DNA of 64,000 bases from JAJEAO01 sp963667635 (GTDB lineage Bacteria > Acidobacteriota > Vicinamibacteria > Marinacidobacterales > Marinacidobacteraceae). The notes below the pieces were generated by a model, which did no database searches, had not been told where the DNA came from, and saw nothing but the letters and a program-made list of their open reading frames with translations. The DNA lies in the NCBI GenBank assembly GCA_965232015.1, contig OZ246946.1, positions 62,001-126,000 on the forward strand, given 5' to 3'. Of the stretch, positions 51,993-60,276 are shown piece after piece (the stretch's first letter is position 1; every line of letters starts with the position of its first letter). Both the position numbers and the translations under genes were made by a program.

Positions 51993-52047
51993 GATCCCGG
52001 CGGCCGCGACGCCCGGGTCTCGCCGGGAGCCCGCGGGGGCGGGGCGC

Positions 52048-52707
52048 TCAGTGCTCGCCTTCGCCCTCCACGACGAAGCCGAGGGTCAGCCCGTCCCAGA
52101 CCCAGGCGACGGCCCAGCCCCCGGCGTCATCCTGGAACAGGACCGGCTCGGTAGGGCTCTCCCAGTTGGGGGCGAGGCTCATGACGCCCGGATGGCCGAG
52201 CCCGGTGGCCGCGAAGCTCATGATGTTGAGGTCGTCCTGACCCCAGCCCGCTTCCACCGCGGCATCCTCCGCCGCCGGAACGAGAAGCACGAAATCGAGG
52301 TGGACGGAGACACCCATGTGGTTCCCGTCCTCGGGTCGCATCCCGTAGCGGAGCGTGAACACATCGGGCTCGATCCGATTCCCCTTGTAGTCGGACCAGG
52401 TCGCGCTCGTGCGCACCGCGCCCACCAGGGTTCCCACGCCCAGTTCGGGGAAGGTCGTTCCACCACGGCCGGACTCCCCGGACGGGGTCTCGGCGAGGAA
52501 CCAGAACTCCATGGTGTCGCCGGACGCCAGCGTGACCGTGAGGCCTTCAGGGTTCAGGACGCTTCGGATCTCTTCGGAGAGGGCTTCGGGGGGAGGGCCC
52601 GAGCCCGGCCCGAGCATGGGCTCATCGGCGGCGGACGCCCCGATGGCGGCGAACAATCCGGTGGCGACGGCCACCGCGCGAACACACCTCATCCCCGAAG
52701 TCCTCAT
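52048..52707 (-). CDS. Exported protein of unknown function
   Basis: A 219-residue protein with a signal peptide (AVAVATGLFAAIGASA; an internal Met at residue 6 is an alternative start). The mature part is beta-rich: LTVTLASGDTMEFWFLAE, GTLVGAVRTSATWSDYKG, GVSVHLDFVLLVPAAE, GWAVAWVWDGLTLGFVVEG. No known family was recognised. It lies between the DUF1326 gene and the MobA-like gene on the same strand. Confidence 0.65.
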   Translation of the reverse strand: MRTSGMRCVRAVAVATGLFAAIGASAADEPMLGPGSGPPPEALSEEIRSVLNPEGLTVTLASGDTMEFWFLAETPSGESGRGGTTFPELGVGTLVGAVRTSATWSDYKGNRIEPDVFTLRYGMRPEDGNHMGVSVHLDFVLLVPAAEDAAVEAGWGQDDLNIMSFAATGLGHPGVMSLAPNWESPTEPVLFQDDAGGWAVAWVWDGLTLGFVVEGEGEH

Positions 52708-52732
52708 CCCGTGGGAACGGTTCTCCGCCCGC

Positions 52733-53410
52733 TCAGCGGACGAAGCTGCCGAGGAACGCGCTCCGCTTCAGCGGGCAGCTCCACGTCGTGTTGAAGTCCT
52801 CACCCCGGAACGCGTGCGCTTCGGTGTAGGCGGGCATCGCTTCCGCGATCTCGGTCAGCGGCGGGTAATAGACGAACTCGCTGCCGCACAGGTGGTCCTT
52901 GTGGGTGATCGCCCGGGTCCGGACTTCCACCAGCTCACCGGCGGTGAGCGAGGCGAAACCCGGCTCGCCGTCGAAGTCCGCCATCACCGGCGCGTCCTGG
53001 ACATTCAGGACATTCGAGAGCAGGTCCCCGCCGAGATCGTGCGCGAGGGCGATCAGCGCCGCGCGCTGGTCGGCATTCGCGGTGTCATCCACGATGAGCA
53101 CCGAGTCGGCAGGGTACGGGTCGGCGTGGGGATCGCCCAGCGTGGCCTGCGCCTTCACCACCGCGACGACCGAGAGGCCGCCCAGTTCGACGCCCTCCCA
53201 GGTCCCTTCGGCGATGTTCCAGGCGAGCACCGCCTCACTGCCGGTGAGGCCAACTTCGCTGTTCGCGAAGCAGTGTCCGGCATAGACGTCCGCCGTCCGG
53301 GCCTCCAGGTACTGGCCCGAGAGAGCGGTATCAGCCTCTCCGCCGGCGAAACCGGCCGAAGCCAGCGCGAGCGCGAAAAGCGCCACGTTCAGGATGCGCG
53401 AAGCCTTCAT
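52733..53410 (-). CDS. Exported DUF1326 protein
   Basis: The 225-residue product has a signal (ALFALALASAGFAGG) and the typical start SGQYLEARTADVYAGHCFAN, followed by LAWNIAEGTWEGVELGGL and VKAQATLGDPHADPYPAD, recognisable as DUF1326, a family of about 200 residues whose function is unknown. Two Cys (CGSEFVYYPPLTEI; WSCPLKRSAF) lie near the C-terminus. It is 25 bp from the next gene on the same strand. Confidence 0.75.
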   Translation of the reverse strand: MKASRILNVALFALALASAGFAGGEADTALSGQYLEARTADVYAGHCFANSEVGLTGSEAVLAWNIAEGTWEGVELGGLSVVAVVKAQATLGDPHADPYPADSVLIVDDTANADQRAALIALAHDLGGDLLSNVLNVQDAPVMADFDGEPGFASLTAGELVEVRTRAITHKDHLCGSEFVYYPPLTEIAEAMPAYTEAHAFRGEDFNTTWSCPLKRSAFLGSFVR

Positions 53411-53483
53411 TGCAAACCTCCCCTGGACCGGCCAGCCCGTCCGCCCACCGAACGGGAACCGCCCCGGTCCCGCAGTTTATCAG

Positions 53484-53637
53484 TCGTATGGAGCGCCGCA
53501 CTATGGACCGCCCCAGTTCTCCCGGTGGGGGTTCTCCAGAGCGGCACGATGGAGCGCCGGTCATATGGAGCGACGGCCAACAGGTAGCGATTTGGAGCAG
53601 TTTGGTTTCCAAGTGCCGGACTGGAGTCCGGCGCTCC
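53484..53637. repeat. Dispersed repeat cluster
   Basis: TATGGAGCGCCG, AGTTCTCCCGGTGGGGG and CTCCAGAGCGGCACGATGGAG boxes end with a complete reversed palindrome CCGGACTGGAGTCCGG at about 53617-53632, a few bases before the stop codon of the Cys-rich gene. Confidence 0.85.
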
Positions 53638-53639
53638 AA

Positions 53640-53915
53640 CTACCAGGCGCGCTCGAAGCAGCCCCGCCCGGAGCCGTCGCTGCACGTCTCCTTCGTGGCT
53701 ACCCGGCCGTCCGGGCCGAGGCAGTTCTGGGTGTGGGTGCACCAGAAGTAGCCGTCCCCGGGGACGCCGCCCGGCACCGTGGGGTCGTACTCCACGTCCA
53801 TGTACATGGCCTTGGAGCGGAGGCGGTGGCACAGCGACAGCGCCGCGCGACCCGCAGCTCCCGGAACACCGCTGTTCAAGGCGGCGACCGTCGTTCCTGC
53901 GTTCTTGGTGGCCAT
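53640..53915 (-). CDS. Small Cys-rich protein following the molybdenum-hydroxylase genes
   Basis: This 91-residue protein starts at ATG 53915, five bases after the FAD-subunit stop, so it is part of the operon. After a small Ala/Gly-rich N-terminus comes AALSLCHRLRSKAMYMDVEY, then a dense C-terminal block with four Cys in about 30 residues (FWCTHTQNCLGPDGRVATKE, TCSDGSGRGCFERAW). The pattern suggests a metal- or disulfide-stabilised small domain, possibly an assembly or electron-transfer partner. No family is recognised. Confidence 0.65.
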   Translation of the reverse strand: MATKNAGTTVAALNSGVPGAAGRAALSLCHRLRSKAMYMDVEYDPTVPGGVPGDGYFWCTHTQNCLGPDGRVATKETCSDGSGRGCFERAW

Positions 53916-53920
53916 CGTTC

Positions 53921-54871
53921 CTAGCCCTCCATGGCGGCCATGGCGGCCCGCTTCACCGCGACCCGCGTCAACTGGACCTTGTAGGCGTTCCCGGACAACG
54001 GGCTCGCCCCCTCGGCGGCGGCGTTTCCGGCCGCCGCGGCGCTCTCCTCCGAGAGGCCGCCGGCGAGCGCCGCGCCCGCCGCCGCGCTGACCCACGGCGT
54101 GGGAGCGACGTGGCCGAGCACCACCCGGGCCGAGCCGCCGGAGACGGCGACCGAGGCGGACACGAGGGGCCAGTCGAATCCCTTGCGATTCCGCACGTCG
54201 TAGGTGGCGCTTTGCGCGCCGGCGGTCGGCAACGTGACCGCGGTCACGATCTCACCGGCCGCGAGCGTGAACTCGCTCTCGTCCGAGGACGCCGGAGTCC
54301 GGTAGAGCTCCTCGAGCGCCATCGTTCGCTCGCCGTCCGGCCCGGACACCGTGACCGACGCGCCGAGCGCGATGAGCGGCGGAGCCAGGCTTGACGTGTT
54401 CACGAACGCCGCGTCGCCGGCGTTGCCGAAGATCGCGTGGTAGCGGTTGTCCCCGATCTTCGCCATGGACTGGCCCTCGTGCATCGGGACCAGTCCGAAC
54501 CCGGACCGGAAATACCAGCAACGAGGCCGCTGGCACAGGTCGCCGCCGACGGTGCGCATGTTGACGACCTGGCGGCTGCCGACGCCGGCGATGGCGTGCG
54601 CCACGGCCGGATACGACTCCCGGATCGTCGGGTTCTCCTCGAGCGCCGCCAGCCGGGTGGTGGCCCCGATTCGGAATCCGCCGTCGGTCCGGTGAGCGCC
54701 CTCGAGATCCCGGATCCCCTTCAGATTCACGAGGCGCGACGGCGAGGCCGCCCCGTCCTTCATCAGACTGAGGAGGTCCGTTCCTCCGGCGAGCGCGACC
54801 GCGCCGTCGTCGGCGAGCATCGCCACCGCGTCGGCGACGGTCTTCGGACTGGTGTACTCGAAGGCGCGCAT
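53921..54871 (-). CDS. Molybdenum hydroxylase FAD-binding subunit
   Basis: A 316-residue subunit with the FAD-binding-5 core (VALAGGTDLLSLMKDGAAS, MRTVGGDLCQRPRCWYFRSG) and the CO-dehydrogenase-type C-terminal domain (RVVLGHVAPTPWVSAAAG). It resembles the PaoB/YagS branch, in which the loop after the RCWYFR motif carries Cys ligands of an extra 4Fe-4S cluster. Here that loop reads FGLVPMHEGQSMAKIGDNRY with no Cys, so the cluster is probably lost. It overlaps the large subunit by one base. Confidence 0.85.
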   Translation of the reverse strand: MRAFEYTSPKTVADAVAMLADDGAVALAGGTDLLSLMKDGAASPSRLVNLKGIRDLEGAHRTDGGFRIGATTRLAALEENPTIRESYPAVAHAIAGVGSRQVVNMRTVGGDLCQRPRCWYFRSGFGLVPMHEGQSMAKIGDNRYHAIFGNAGDAAFVNTSSLAPPLIALGASVTVSGPDGERTMALEELYRTPASSDESEFTLAAGEIVTAVTLPTAGAQSATYDVRNRKGFDWPLVSASVAVSGGSARVVLGHVAPTPWVSAAAGAALAGGLSEESAAAAGNAAAEGASPLSGNAYKVQLTRVAVKRAAMAAMEG

Positions 54872-56997
54872 CAGGCCATTCCTCCCGCTTCGATGGCGGC
54901 GAGCACCCGCTCGGGGGTCATCGGCATCTCGTTGATCGGAACTCCGGCGGCGTTCGAGGCGGCATTCGCGATCGCCGCTCCCGGAGCGATGACCGGCGGT
55001 TCACCCAGCCCGATCACGCCGCGCTCGTCGTAGCCCGGACCGGTCATCATGTGGACGATCATCTCGCCCACGTCCGCGATCCCGGCCAGCTTGTAGAACT
55101 CCATGTCGGCGTTCAGCATGCGGCCGGTCACCGGATCGAAGACGCGCTCCTCGGTGAGGGCGTAGGTGACGCCCATGATGAGCGCGCCGTACACCTGGCT
55201 CTCGGCGGTCTTCAGATCGAGCACCAGCCCGCAGTCCTGGACCGCGACCAGCCGGTTGATCCCGACCACGCCGGTTTCCATGTCCACGCTCACGTCGGCC
55301 ATCTGAACGCCGCCGACGCCGCTGTCGGTGAGCGCACCCGGTCCCGGGTTGGCGCCCGCGGCCGTCACCGGGTTCACTCCGATGAGCGCCGCCGCCTGCT
55401 TCCACGGCATCGCGGACTGGGAACCGTCCTCGAAGTGGAGCATCCCGTCGCGGAGGCGCAGGTTCATCGGATCGGTTCCGAGTCTCGGCCCGATCCGCTC
55501 GAAGACCGCTTCCGCGGCGTTCAGGGCCGCCCGCCGGGTGGCGCCGCTGACGCCTCCGACGGTGGTGCTGCCCCCCGACGCGCCGGAGGTCGGCAGGACG
55601 CTCCGCCCCATGGTCACCTTGACCTGCTCGATCCCGAGCCCGAAGGTCTCGGCGAGGACGAGCGCGATCACGGTGCGGGTTCCGGTCCCGAGATCCTGGC
55701 TGCCGATCCGGGCCTCGACCAGCCCGTCCCGGTAGGCGATGACCTCGCAGTTGCTCCGGTGCCCGCGGCCGCCCCAGGTGTGGAGCGCGAGTCCGAGACC
55801 GCGGCGCATCGTTCCGGTGGCGGCGCCCCGGGGACGCCACCGGTCGCGCCAGCCCATGAGTTCGGCGCCCTTCTCGAGCTCCTCCACGTAGGTCTGCGCC
55901 CGGTCGCCGGTGCGCTCGATGTTCTTCAGGAAGAAGTCGAGCGGATCCATCCCCGCCGTGTGGGCGAGGTCCTCCAGCGCGCGCATCGTGACGAAGCACG
56001 CTTGCGGATGGTTGGGCGCCCGCCAGGCCCGCGCCGGTCCGGTATTCGTCGGAACCGAGGTGTGGGCGTGGGTCTGGTTGTCGAATCCGAAGACGTAGGG
56101 GATCGGTGGCGAACCGGCGCCCGCCGGACCGCCCGAGCCCCAGCTCTTCGAACTCCACGCGACCACATTCCCGTCGGCGTCGCAGCCCGCCATGACCTCG
56201 CTGTGGGTCGAGGGTCGCGCCCCCGCCACGCTGACTTCCTGATCGCGGTCGAGCATCAGCTTGACCGGGCGGCCGGTCATCCGCGCCAGCTCCACTCCCA
56301 CGACGCCCCAGCGGTCCGCGCTGAACTTGCTGCCGAACCCGCCGCCCATGTACTGGGTCTCGACGTGGACGTTCGAGGCCGGGATGCCGATGGCTTCGCC
56401 GAGCTGCGAGGCGACGCCGGAGATGGCCTGGGTCGAAGCCCAGACGGTCACGTTCTCGGCGTCCTCCCATTCCGCGACCTGCCCATGGGACTCCAGCGAG
56501 CAGTGCGCGATCTGGGCGGCGTGGTAGGAGCCCTCCGACCGATGGGCGGCGGAGGCGAGCGCCGCTTCCGGATCGCCGGTGGTCTCGGCCTGCGCCGCCT
56601 GCGCGTCGGGCGCGTCGTCCACCATGCGCTCGTTCACGAAGTGCGGGAGCACCTCGTAATCCACCTTCACCGCGGCGGCGCCGTCGCGAGCGGCCTCTTC
56701 CGAGGTCGCCGCCACCGCCACGATCTCGTCGTGCGCCCACTGGATCTCGGCGCCGACATCCTGGATGATGTGGACCCGGACGACCCCCGGCACCGCCTCG
56801 GCCGCCGAAGTGTCGATCCCGGTGATCCGGGCGTGCGCGTGCGGGCTCTGCACCATGATCGCCCACAGCATCCCGAGGCGGTTCATGTCGTAGGGGTACT
56901 TCGCCCGGCCGGTTGTCTTGACCGGTCCGTCGAGTCGGCTCAGCCGGGTGCCGATCAGTCGGCGATCCGCTGCGGCGGGCCAGATGTACTCAGGCAT
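54871..56997 (-). CDS. Molybdenum hydroxylase molybdopterin-binding subunit
   Basis: The 708-residue large subunit has the usual aldehyde oxidase/xanthine dehydrogenase plan: DGPVKTTGRAKYPYDM, the molybdopterin motif QYMGGGFGSKFSADR, GLGLALHTWGGRGHRSN, GSQDLGTGTRT and the active-site Glu in GVIGLGEPPVIAPGAAI near the C-terminus. Its length is that of the PaoC/YagR branch, not of the larger XdhA forms. It oxidises aldehydes or purine-like heterocycles at a Mo centre. It overlaps the Fe-S gene by eight bases, and the gene order is Fe-S, Mo, FAD. Confidence 0.9.
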   Translation of the reverse strand: MPEYIWPAAADRRLIGTRLSRLDGPVKTTGRAKYPYDMNRLGMLWAIMVQSPHAHARITGIDTSAAEAVPGVVRVHIIQDVGAEIQWAHDEIVAVAATSEEAARDGAAAVKVDYEVLPHFVNERMVDDAPDAQAAQAETTGDPEAALASAAHRSEGSYHAAQIAHCSLESHGQVAEWEDAENVTVWASTQAISGVASQLGEAIGIPASNVHVETQYMGGGFGSKFSADRWGVVGVELARMTGRPVKLMLDRDQEVSVAGARPSTHSEVMAGCDADGNVVAWSSKSWGSGGPAGAGSPPIPYVFGFDNQTHAHTSVPTNTGPARAWRAPNHPQACFVTMRALEDLAHTAGMDPLDFFLKNIERTGDRAQTYVEELEKGAELMGWRDRWRPRGAATGTMRRGLGLALHTWGGRGHRSNCEVIAYRDGLVEARIGSQDLGTGTRTVIALVLAETFGLGIEQVKVTMGRSVLPTSGASGGSTTVGGVSGATRRAALNAAEAVFERIGPRLGTDPMNLRLRDGMLHFEDGSQSAMPWKQAAALIGVNPVTAAGANPGPGALTDSGVGGVQMADVSVDMETGVVGINRLVAVQDCGLVLDLKTAESQVYGALIMGVTYALTEERVFDPVTGRMLNADMEFYKLAGIADVGEMIVHMMTGPGYDERGVIGLGEPPVIAPGAAIANAASNAAGVPINEMPMTPERVLAAIEAGGMA

Positions 56998-57661
56998 GGT
57001 TTCCTCCTCCGACCTGCGCCACCGCGGCGCGAACGCCGGCGTAGGTGCCGCAGCGGCACAGGTTGCCGCCGAGCTCCTTGTGGACCGTGTCCTGATCCGG
57101 GTTGTCGTGCCGCGCGAGCAGCGCCGCGCTCGCGACGACGAACCCCGGCGTGCAGAAGCCGCACTGCTGGCCATCGTTGTCCACGAACGCCTGCTGGATC
57201 GGATGCATGTTCTCCGGCGAACCGAGCCCCTCGACGGTCGTGATCTCGGAGCCCTGAACCTCAATCGCGAGCACCGAGCAGGCATAGACGGGCTGCCCGT
57301 TCATGAGCACCGTGCAGGCCCCGCAGGTGCCCCGATCGCAGACCTTCTTGGCCCCGGTCAGATCGAGGTGATTCCGCAGCGCGTCGAGCAGCGTGACGCG
57401 GGGCTCGAGGGTGGCCACGTGCGCCTTCCCGTTGATCGAGAAGGCCATGTCCACCGCACCGGGACCGGCCACGCCGGGTCCGTCCTGCGCTTCCGCTTCC
57501 TGAAGGAAGCCCGGCAGCAGACCGGCCGAGGCCGCTCCCGCCGCTGCGCTGCCGCGCAGGAACTGGCGGCGCGAAAAGCCGCTGCCACGTCCCGGGTCCG
57601 CATCCTCGGACCGGACCGCTTCCTGGGGAGGCGGCACCTTCGGAACCCTCGATTCAGCCAT
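56990..57661 (-). CDS. Molybdenum hydroxylase 2Fe-2S subunit with Tat signal
   Basis: A 223-residue subunit with a twin-arginine signal about 30 residues in (FSRRQFLRGSAAAGAASAG). Ferredoxin-like 2Fe-2S ligands are CDRGTCGACTVLMNG and the upstream region; the second cluster has CGFCTPGFVVAS and GNLCRCGTY. The Tat signal would carry the whole folded complex, as for E. coli PaoABC, to the periplasm. It is the first gene of the cluster; the start is ATG 57661. Confidence 0.9.
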   Translation of the reverse strand: MAESRVPKVPPPQEAVRSEDADPGRGSGFSRRQFLRGSAAAGAASAGLLPGFLQEAEAQDGPGVAGPGAVDMAFSINGKAHVATLEPRVTLLDALRNHLDLTGAKKVCDRGTCGACTVLMNGQPVYACSVLAIEVQGSEITTVEGLGSPENMHPIQQAFVDNDGQQCGFCTPGFVVASAALLARHDNPDQDTVHKELGGNLCRCGTYAGVRAAVAQVGGGNHA

Positions 57662-57759
57662 GGAAATCCCTCCCGACCGGCATCCTGATAGGTCTTCGAC
57701 TATACCAGCGGAGGGCCGTTCGGAGCGCCGGCCAGCCTGTCGTACCGTTCCGGTATCCG

Positions 57760-58086
57760 ATGCGCTCCGCCCGGGTCGGCGATGTGGTTGCCGACGTTCT
57801 GCCCCCCGCGCTCCAGCGCCGTCTCCTCGATCTCCCCGGCCTTCTCGATGCCTGGCCGGAGGCGCCCGGAGAGCTGCGTCGGATCGCGCGTCCCGGCTTC
57901 TTTCAGGACGGCGTCCTGACCGTGTTCGTCCCCGACCCGGCCGCCGCGGCCATCGTGAACCGCGACCGCGCGAGATTGCGGGGCGCCCTGCTTCGCGCCC
58001 TCCACCTGCCCCGGGCCCGTCTCCGGATCTCCGTCGTGGTGAACCCGGTGGTGTTCGGGCCCGAGAGCGAGACCACCCCCCGATGA
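57760..58086 (+). CDS. DciA-like (DUF721) protein
   Basis: A 108-residue protein beginning RVGDVVADVLPPALQRRLLD, followed by AWPEAPGELRRIARPGFFQDGV and LTVFVPDPAAAAIVNRDRAR, a pattern that fits DUF721/DciA, a KH-like protein that helps load the replicative helicase DnaB. The thiolase start overlaps its stop by four bases (ATGA), an unusual coupling of a replication factor to beta-oxidation genes. Family assignment is by pattern. Confidence 0.6.
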   Translation: MRSARVGDVVADVLPPALQRRLLDLPGLLDAWPEAPGELRRIARPGFFQDGVLTVFVPDPAAAAIVNRDRARLRGALLRALHLPRARLRISVVVNPVVFGPESETTPR

Positions 58087-59294
58087 GCGCGCCCATCTGG
58101 ATCTCGTCCGCCGTCCGCACCCCGATCGGGCGCTTCCTCGGCGGACTGTCCCCGTTGCCCGCAACCCGCCTCGGGGCGGTGGCGATCCGGGAGGCCGTCG
58201 CCCGCGCCGGTGCGCCGGAGACCGCGGTCGAAGAAGTGATCGTCGGGAACGTCCTGAGCGCCGGCCTCGGCCAGAACCCGGCGCGGCAGGCGGCGCTCGG
58301 GGCCGGGCTCCCACCCTCGGTGGGGGCGTTCACCGTGAACAAGGTGTGCGGCTCCGGGCTCAAGGCGGTCATGCTGGCGCGCCAGGCGATCCGCGCCGGC
58401 GACGCCGGGCTCATCGCCGCCGGGGGCATGGAATCCATGTCGAACGCCGCCCACCTCGTCCCGGGTCTGCGCACCGGACAGCGTCTGGGCGATGCCGAGC
58501 TGGTGGACTCGATGCTGCGCGACGGGCTGACCGACGCCTTCACCGGGATTCACATGGGCGAGACCGCGGAACGCGCCGCCGACCGCTACCGCGTGACCCG
58601 GGAGGAGATGGACGCCGCCGCTGTCGAGAGCCACCGTCGCGCCGCCGCCGCCGCGGCCGCCGGGTGGTTCGACGCCGAGCTCGTCCCGGTGGACGTCGAG
58701 ACCCGGCGGGGGACCGTGACCGTGTCCGCCGACGAGTCGGTGCGCCCGGCCGCCACCGGGTCCGATCTCGCCCGATTGCGGCCGGCGTTCCGCCGGGACG
58801 GACGGGTCACCGCCGGGAACGCGTCCTCGATCAGCGACGGGGCCGCCGCGGTCGTGGTCGCGTCCGACGCGGCCGTTCGCGAGCATGACCTGCCGCGGCT
58901 GGCCCGGATCGTGGGGCAGGCGGTGTCCGGGCTCGAGCCGGAGTGGGTCATGATGACCCCGGTCCCGGCGGTTCGGGCGCTCCTCGAACGGCTCGGCTGG
59001 AGCGCCGATTCGGTCGGGTCGTTCGAGATCAACGAGGCCTTCGCCGGACAGGCGGTCGCGGTCCGGCGAGAGCTCGGTCTGCCTACCGACCGGGTGAATC
59101 CGAACGGCGGCGCCGTCGCGCTCGGCCACCCGATTGGAGCGAGCGGCGCCCGGGTGCTCGTCACGCTCGTCCACACGATGCGCCGGCGGGGGCTCGAACG
59201 CGGGATCGCGAGCCTCTGCCTCGGCGGCGGCAACGGCGTGGCGCTGGCGCTCGAGGCTTCGCCCGCGCCCGCGGACACCGGGAGAACACGATGA
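58083..59294 (+). CDS. Acetyl-CoA acyltransferase (thiolase)
   Basis: The 403-residue thiolase has nucleophile Cys89 in VNKVCGSGLKAVML, GGMESMSNAAHLV, INEAFAGQAVAV and the C-terminal Cys region CLGGGNGVALALE; NPNGGAVALGHPIGASGAR holds the catalytic His. It condenses two acetyl-CoA to acetoacetyl-CoA or runs in the thiolytic direction in fatty-acid oxidation. The dehydrogenase start overlaps its stop by four bases. Confidence 0.95.
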   Translation: MSAPIWISSAVRTPIGRFLGGLSPLPATRLGAVAIREAVARAGAPETAVEEVIVGNVLSAGLGQNPARQAALGAGLPPSVGAFTVNKVCGSGLKAVMLARQAIRAGDAGLIAAGGMESMSNAAHLVPGLRTGQRLGDAELVDSMLRDGLTDAFTGIHMGETAERAADRYRVTREEMDAAAVESHRRAAAAAAAGWFDAELVPVDVETRRGTVTVSADESVRPAATGSDLARLRPAFRRDGRVTAGNASSISDGAAAVVVASDAAVREHDLPRLARIVGQAVSGLEPEWVMMTPVPAVRALLERLGWSADSVGSFEINEAFAGQAVAVRRELGLPTDRVNPNGGAVALGHPIGASGARVLVTLVHTMRRRGLERGIASLCLGGGNGVALALEASPAPADTGRTR

Positions 59295-60160
59295 CCCAAC
59301 CCGACTCCGGCGCTCCGATCCTCGTCATCGGCGCCGGCACCATGGGCAACGGGATCGCCCACGCCTTCGCCGTCTCCGGCTTCGAGGTCCGGCTGGTGGA
59401 TCTCGCCGACGACTTCCTCTCCCGCGGCATGGGCGTCATCCGCCGGAACCTCGGCCGCCAGGTCAGGAAGGGCGTCCTCGACGGGGACGCGGCGGAGGCG
59501 GCGCTGGCCCGGATCCGACCCGGCACCGACCTCGACGCGGCAAGCGATTGCGGATTCGCGGTCGAGGCGATCGTGGAGGACGAGGCGAAGAAGACCGCGC
59601 TCTACCGCACGCTGGCGCCGCTCCTCCCCGAGTCCGCCGTGCTGGCTTCCAATACCTCCTCGATCTCCATCACCCGCCTCGGCGCGGCCTCGGGCCGGCC
59701 CGACCGGTTCATCGGGATGCACTTCATGAACCCGGTGCCGGTGATGCGGCTCGTCGAGGTGATCCGCGGTCTCGACACCTCGGCTCCGACCTTCGAGACG
59801 ACCATGGCCCTCGCCCGACGGCTGGGCAAGACGCCCTGCGCGGTGAACGACGCCCCCGGTTTCGTCGCCAACCGGGTCCTCATCCCGATGATCAACGAGG
59901 CCGCCGGCGCTCTCATGGAGGGAGTCGGGACCGCGGAGGACATAGATCGCATCATGCGGCTCGGGATGCGGCATCCGATGGGGCCGCTCGCGCTCGCCGA
60001 TCTGATCGGGCTCGACGTCGTGCTGGACATCCTCCGGGTCCTCCAGGACGGTTACGGCGATCCCCGCTACCGTCCCTGTCCTCTCATCGTCCGGCTCGTG
60101 GACGCCGGCCGCCTGGGCCGGAAGACCGGGCGCGGCTTCTTCGACTACTCCGAGTCCTGA
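59291..60160 (+). CDS. 3-hydroxyacyl-CoA dehydrogenase
   Basis: The 289-residue enzyme has the NAD-binding motif LVIGAGTMGNGIAHAFA near residue 12, SNTSSISITRLG with the catalytic Ser region, and IGMHFMNPVPVMRLVEV with the catalytic His. The C-terminal domain ends NRVLIPMINEAAGALMEG and TGRGFFDY. This is the 3-hydroxybutyryl-CoA/acyl-CoA dehydrogenase type and works on acetoacetyl-CoA made by the thiolase. Same operon as thiolase and DciA-like gene. Confidence 0.95.
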   Translation: MTQPDSGAPILVIGAGTMGNGIAHAFAVSGFEVRLVDLADDFLSRGMGVIRRNLGRQVRKGVLDGDAAEAALARIRPGTDLDAASDCGFAVEAIVEDEAKKTALYRTLAPLLPESAVLASNTSSISITRLGAASGRPDRFIGMHFMNPVPVMRLVEVIRGLDTSAPTFETTMALARRLGKTPCAVNDAPGFVANRVLIPMINEAAGALMEGVGTAEDIDRIMRLGMRHPMGPLALADLIGLDVVLDILRVLQDGYGDPRYRPCPLIVRLVDAGRLGRKTGRGFFDYSES

Positions 60161-60196
60161 CGATGCCCCCGTCGAACCCCTCGTGGTTCGTTTTCG

Positions 60197-60213
60197 TCAG
60201 AATTCCGTTCTGA
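60197..60213. promoter_or_regulatory. Inverted repeat upstream of recA (candidate LexA-type operator)
   Basis: TCAGAA, five bases (TTCCG), then TTCTGA: a perfect 6-bp inverted repeat about 64 bp before the recA start and close to where a promoter should lie. No lexA gene is in the window, and the site does not match the well-known E. coli or Bacillus boxes exactly, so its role is a guess. Confidence 0.4.
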
Positions 60214-60276
60214 ACGGGAGAGCCCGTCAGCGCGCGCTCCGCCGCCGCCATCCCCTTTCCCCAGGAGCCCTTTCCC

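Noticed and set aside
54871..57285. A start for the Mo subunit far upstream of 56997
   Set aside because: The added residues are the wrong-frame reading of the Fe-S gene; MPEYIWPAA at 56997 is the natural start.
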